From contig DASXVE010000025.1 of the NCBI GenBank assembly GCA_036504445.1, positions 124,001 to 188,000 of the forward strand: DNA of 64,000 bases, in the 5' to 3' direction. The position numbers and the translations under genes were made by a program. Below the pieces are notes generated by a model, which saw only the letters and a program-made list of their open reading frames with translations, was not told the origin of the DNA and ran no database searches. Source of the stretch: Candidatus Aquicultor sp. (GTDB taxonomy: Bacteria; Actinomycetota; Aquicultoria; Aquicultorales; Aquicultoraceae). Below, one piece after another: positions 62,995 through 64,000 of the stretch; the first letter of the stretch is position 1, and every line of letters starts with the position of its first letter.

Positions 62995-64000
62995 ATGACC
63001 TCGAATTCTTTAAAGGAACCGCATATCGTAGTTGCCTACTCCGGCGCTCATCCGGCGCATCAAAAGATGCTCGAAGATTGCTGCAGCGAGCGCATCTTCA
63101 TGCTCGGGGAATGGAGCATCGCTAAGGATATACCGGCCAAGGATAAGCTCCAGGCATATTTGAAGTCTGCGTTCAAACTTCGAAGAAGTGCGTCCAAAAT
63201 TATAGTCATCGAGGGTACAACACCTGCAATGGTAATGGCCCCTGTAATTAATTGGATTAACAGGCGGCCTAAAGCAATCATAGTCTTAAGCGCCGATGAT
63301 GCACTTTACCGGGCATTTGTAGATAATCGTCGAATCAACAGAGCGCTGGCGCGTATCGGGTTTCGCTTTATCTGCGGCGCTATCGCAATCGGCGACATGG
63401 TGGCAACATTGATCAAGAAGAACTTGCCCGGAACACAAGTAGTCATTAGATATCCGCAGGTAACTGAAGCGCGGTTGCATTCACTCAGTGCTTTAGAACC
63501 TTCACTTGGTTCGCATAACATGGTGCTCATAGGAGGCGGGAGCGCATATTATAAAGGCATCGATATTGCCACGAAAAGCCTTGGGGTGATTAAGAAAGAG
63601 TTCCCAGATGCTCAACTAACAATGTTGGGCCGTACGGATATTCAAGAGCAGCCTGACTTGAAGTCCCCCGGTTTAGTAAAAGATATAACACCGTTCTTGT
63701 CTTCATCCTCGATACTCATTCACCCCGGGCGAGGTGATTCTTATCCAGTGGCAGTAATTGAGGCCATGCTAGCTGGGGTAGTTCCCTTTGTATCACAATG
63801 GACTGGAACGGCAAGCTTGGTACGAGAAGTCGACCCTAATCTTGTTATTCCGCTTGATGCCGAAGAATTCGCCAAACGCATGGCGGCATTTTGGAATATG
63901 GCCGCTGAGCAGCGGCAGGCTTTATCGGTTGGATGCAGGCAGGTAGCACTAGGATTCGCGCAACAAGCCGCTGAACAGCTATCAGTAAAACCATTTTTAG
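62995..64000 (+). CDS. GT4-like glycosyltransferase, 3' end outside window
   Basis: Open from ATG 62995 to the window end (335 codons, no stop), the only plus-strand gene. The donor domain has HNMVLIGGGSAYYKGIDIAT, FPDAQLTMLGRTDIQ, and SILIHPGRGDSYPVAVIEAM, a clear GT4 EX7E-type block, then AGVVPFVSQWTGTASLVREV. The N-terminal half (IVVAYSGAHPAHQKMLEDCC) looks like an acceptor domain. It probably transfers a sugar in glycan assembly, but belongs to the next transcription unit. The promoter has a -10 box 6 nt from the ATG, so its mRNA may be leaderless. Confidence 0.85.
   Translation, partial: MTSNSLKEPHIVVAYSGAHPAHQKMLEDCCSERIFMLGEWSIAKDIPAKDKLQAYLKSAFKLRRSASKIIVIEGTTPAMVMAPVINWINRRPKAIIVLSADDALYRAFVDNRRINRALARIGFRFICGAIAIGDMVATLIKKNLPGTQVVIRYPQVTEARLHSLSALEPSLGSHNMVLIGGGSAYYKGIDIATKSLGVIKKEFPDAQLTMLGRTDIQEQPDLKSPGLVKDITPFLSSSSILIHPGRGDSYPVAVIEAMLAGVVPFVSQWTGTASLVREVDPNLVIPLDAEEFAKRMAAFWNMAAEQRQALSVGCRQVALGFAQQAAEQLSVKPFL

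Noticed and set aside
1-64000. CRISPR arrays, transposases, integrases, rRNA or tRNA genes
   Set aside because: No repeat-spacer pattern, mobile-element protein or RNA gene was seen on either strand.

Overview
The window is an almost completely one-directional (minus strand) surface-glycan locus of about 62 kb. It holds about 56 closely packed genes for nucleotide-sugar synthesis, glycosyl transfer, methylation and export. It opens at the low-coordinate edge inside a polyprenyl-phosphate sugar transferase. At the high edge it is bounded by a divergent promoter region and one plus-strand glycosyltransferase that runs off the window. No rRNA, tRNA, transposase, phage gene or CRISPR array was seen. 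No gene-free stretch exceeds 300 bases; the longest are 2024-2318 and 4869-5114.

Organism: a bacterium of moderate GC. Spot counts give about 50% GC at both ends (housekeeping-like glycan genes) and about 37-45% in the centre, so the middle looks more recently assembled. A plus-strand gene with a -10 box placed exactly for a leaderless mRNA, many GTG/TTG starts, and a secreted protein with OmpL47/Ig-like repeats would fit a deep-branching actinobacterial or other Gram-positive lineage. This is a guess, not an identification.

Layout by region. (a) 1-5.1 kb: sugar-phosphate transferase, GT4, a perfect 18-bp hairpin, and a large secreted Ig-like protein. (b) 5.1-8.8 kb: GDP-mannose supply (manC and a phosphomannomutase) plus a nucleotidyltransferase-like protein that has lost its catalytic motifs. 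(c) 8.8-16.9 kb: GTs, a heparinase II/III-like protein, a methyltransferase, and a tandem pair of related GT-A-like proteins behind a near-consensus promoter. (d) 17-28.6 kb: GT4s, a perosamine-synthase-like aminotransferase, a cupin, a second GMD-type dehydratase, several methyltransferases, a KpsC/S-like GT and an amidase. (e) 28.6-43.9 kb: a pseudaminic-acid-type nonulosonate module (pseB, pseC, pseI, pseF, a PseA/WbpG-like amidotransferase and a GNAT). It has no recognisable pseG. Interleaved with it are a formyltransferase, TIM-barrel, ATP-grasp, methyltransferase, SDR, IMPase and PIG-L deacetylase. (f) 43.9-48.4 kb: Wzt/Wzm ABC exporter, fcl and gmd behind a strong promoter. (g) 48.4-56.6 kb: Wzx flippase, AsnB, methyltransferases, a GT-C-like membrane protein and a GT2. 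(h) 56.6-62.7 kb: a CDP-glucose 4,6-dehydratase branch (rfbF, rfbG, an SDR) and a ManNAc-uronate branch (wecC-type dehydrogenase and a fused oxidoreductase).

Together the genes could supply GDP-mannose, GDP-fucose and GDP-perosamine-like sugars, a CDP-6-deoxyhexose, a ManNAc-type uronic acid and an N-modified pseudaminic acid. Eight methyltransferases, two amidotransferases, a formyltransferase and an acetyltransferase could decorate them. Two export routes coexist (Wzx and Wzm/Wzt). The part most likely to be undescribed is the nonulosonate module: it lacks PseG and pairs a PseA-like enzyme with an amidase-signature protein rather than HisH/HisF.
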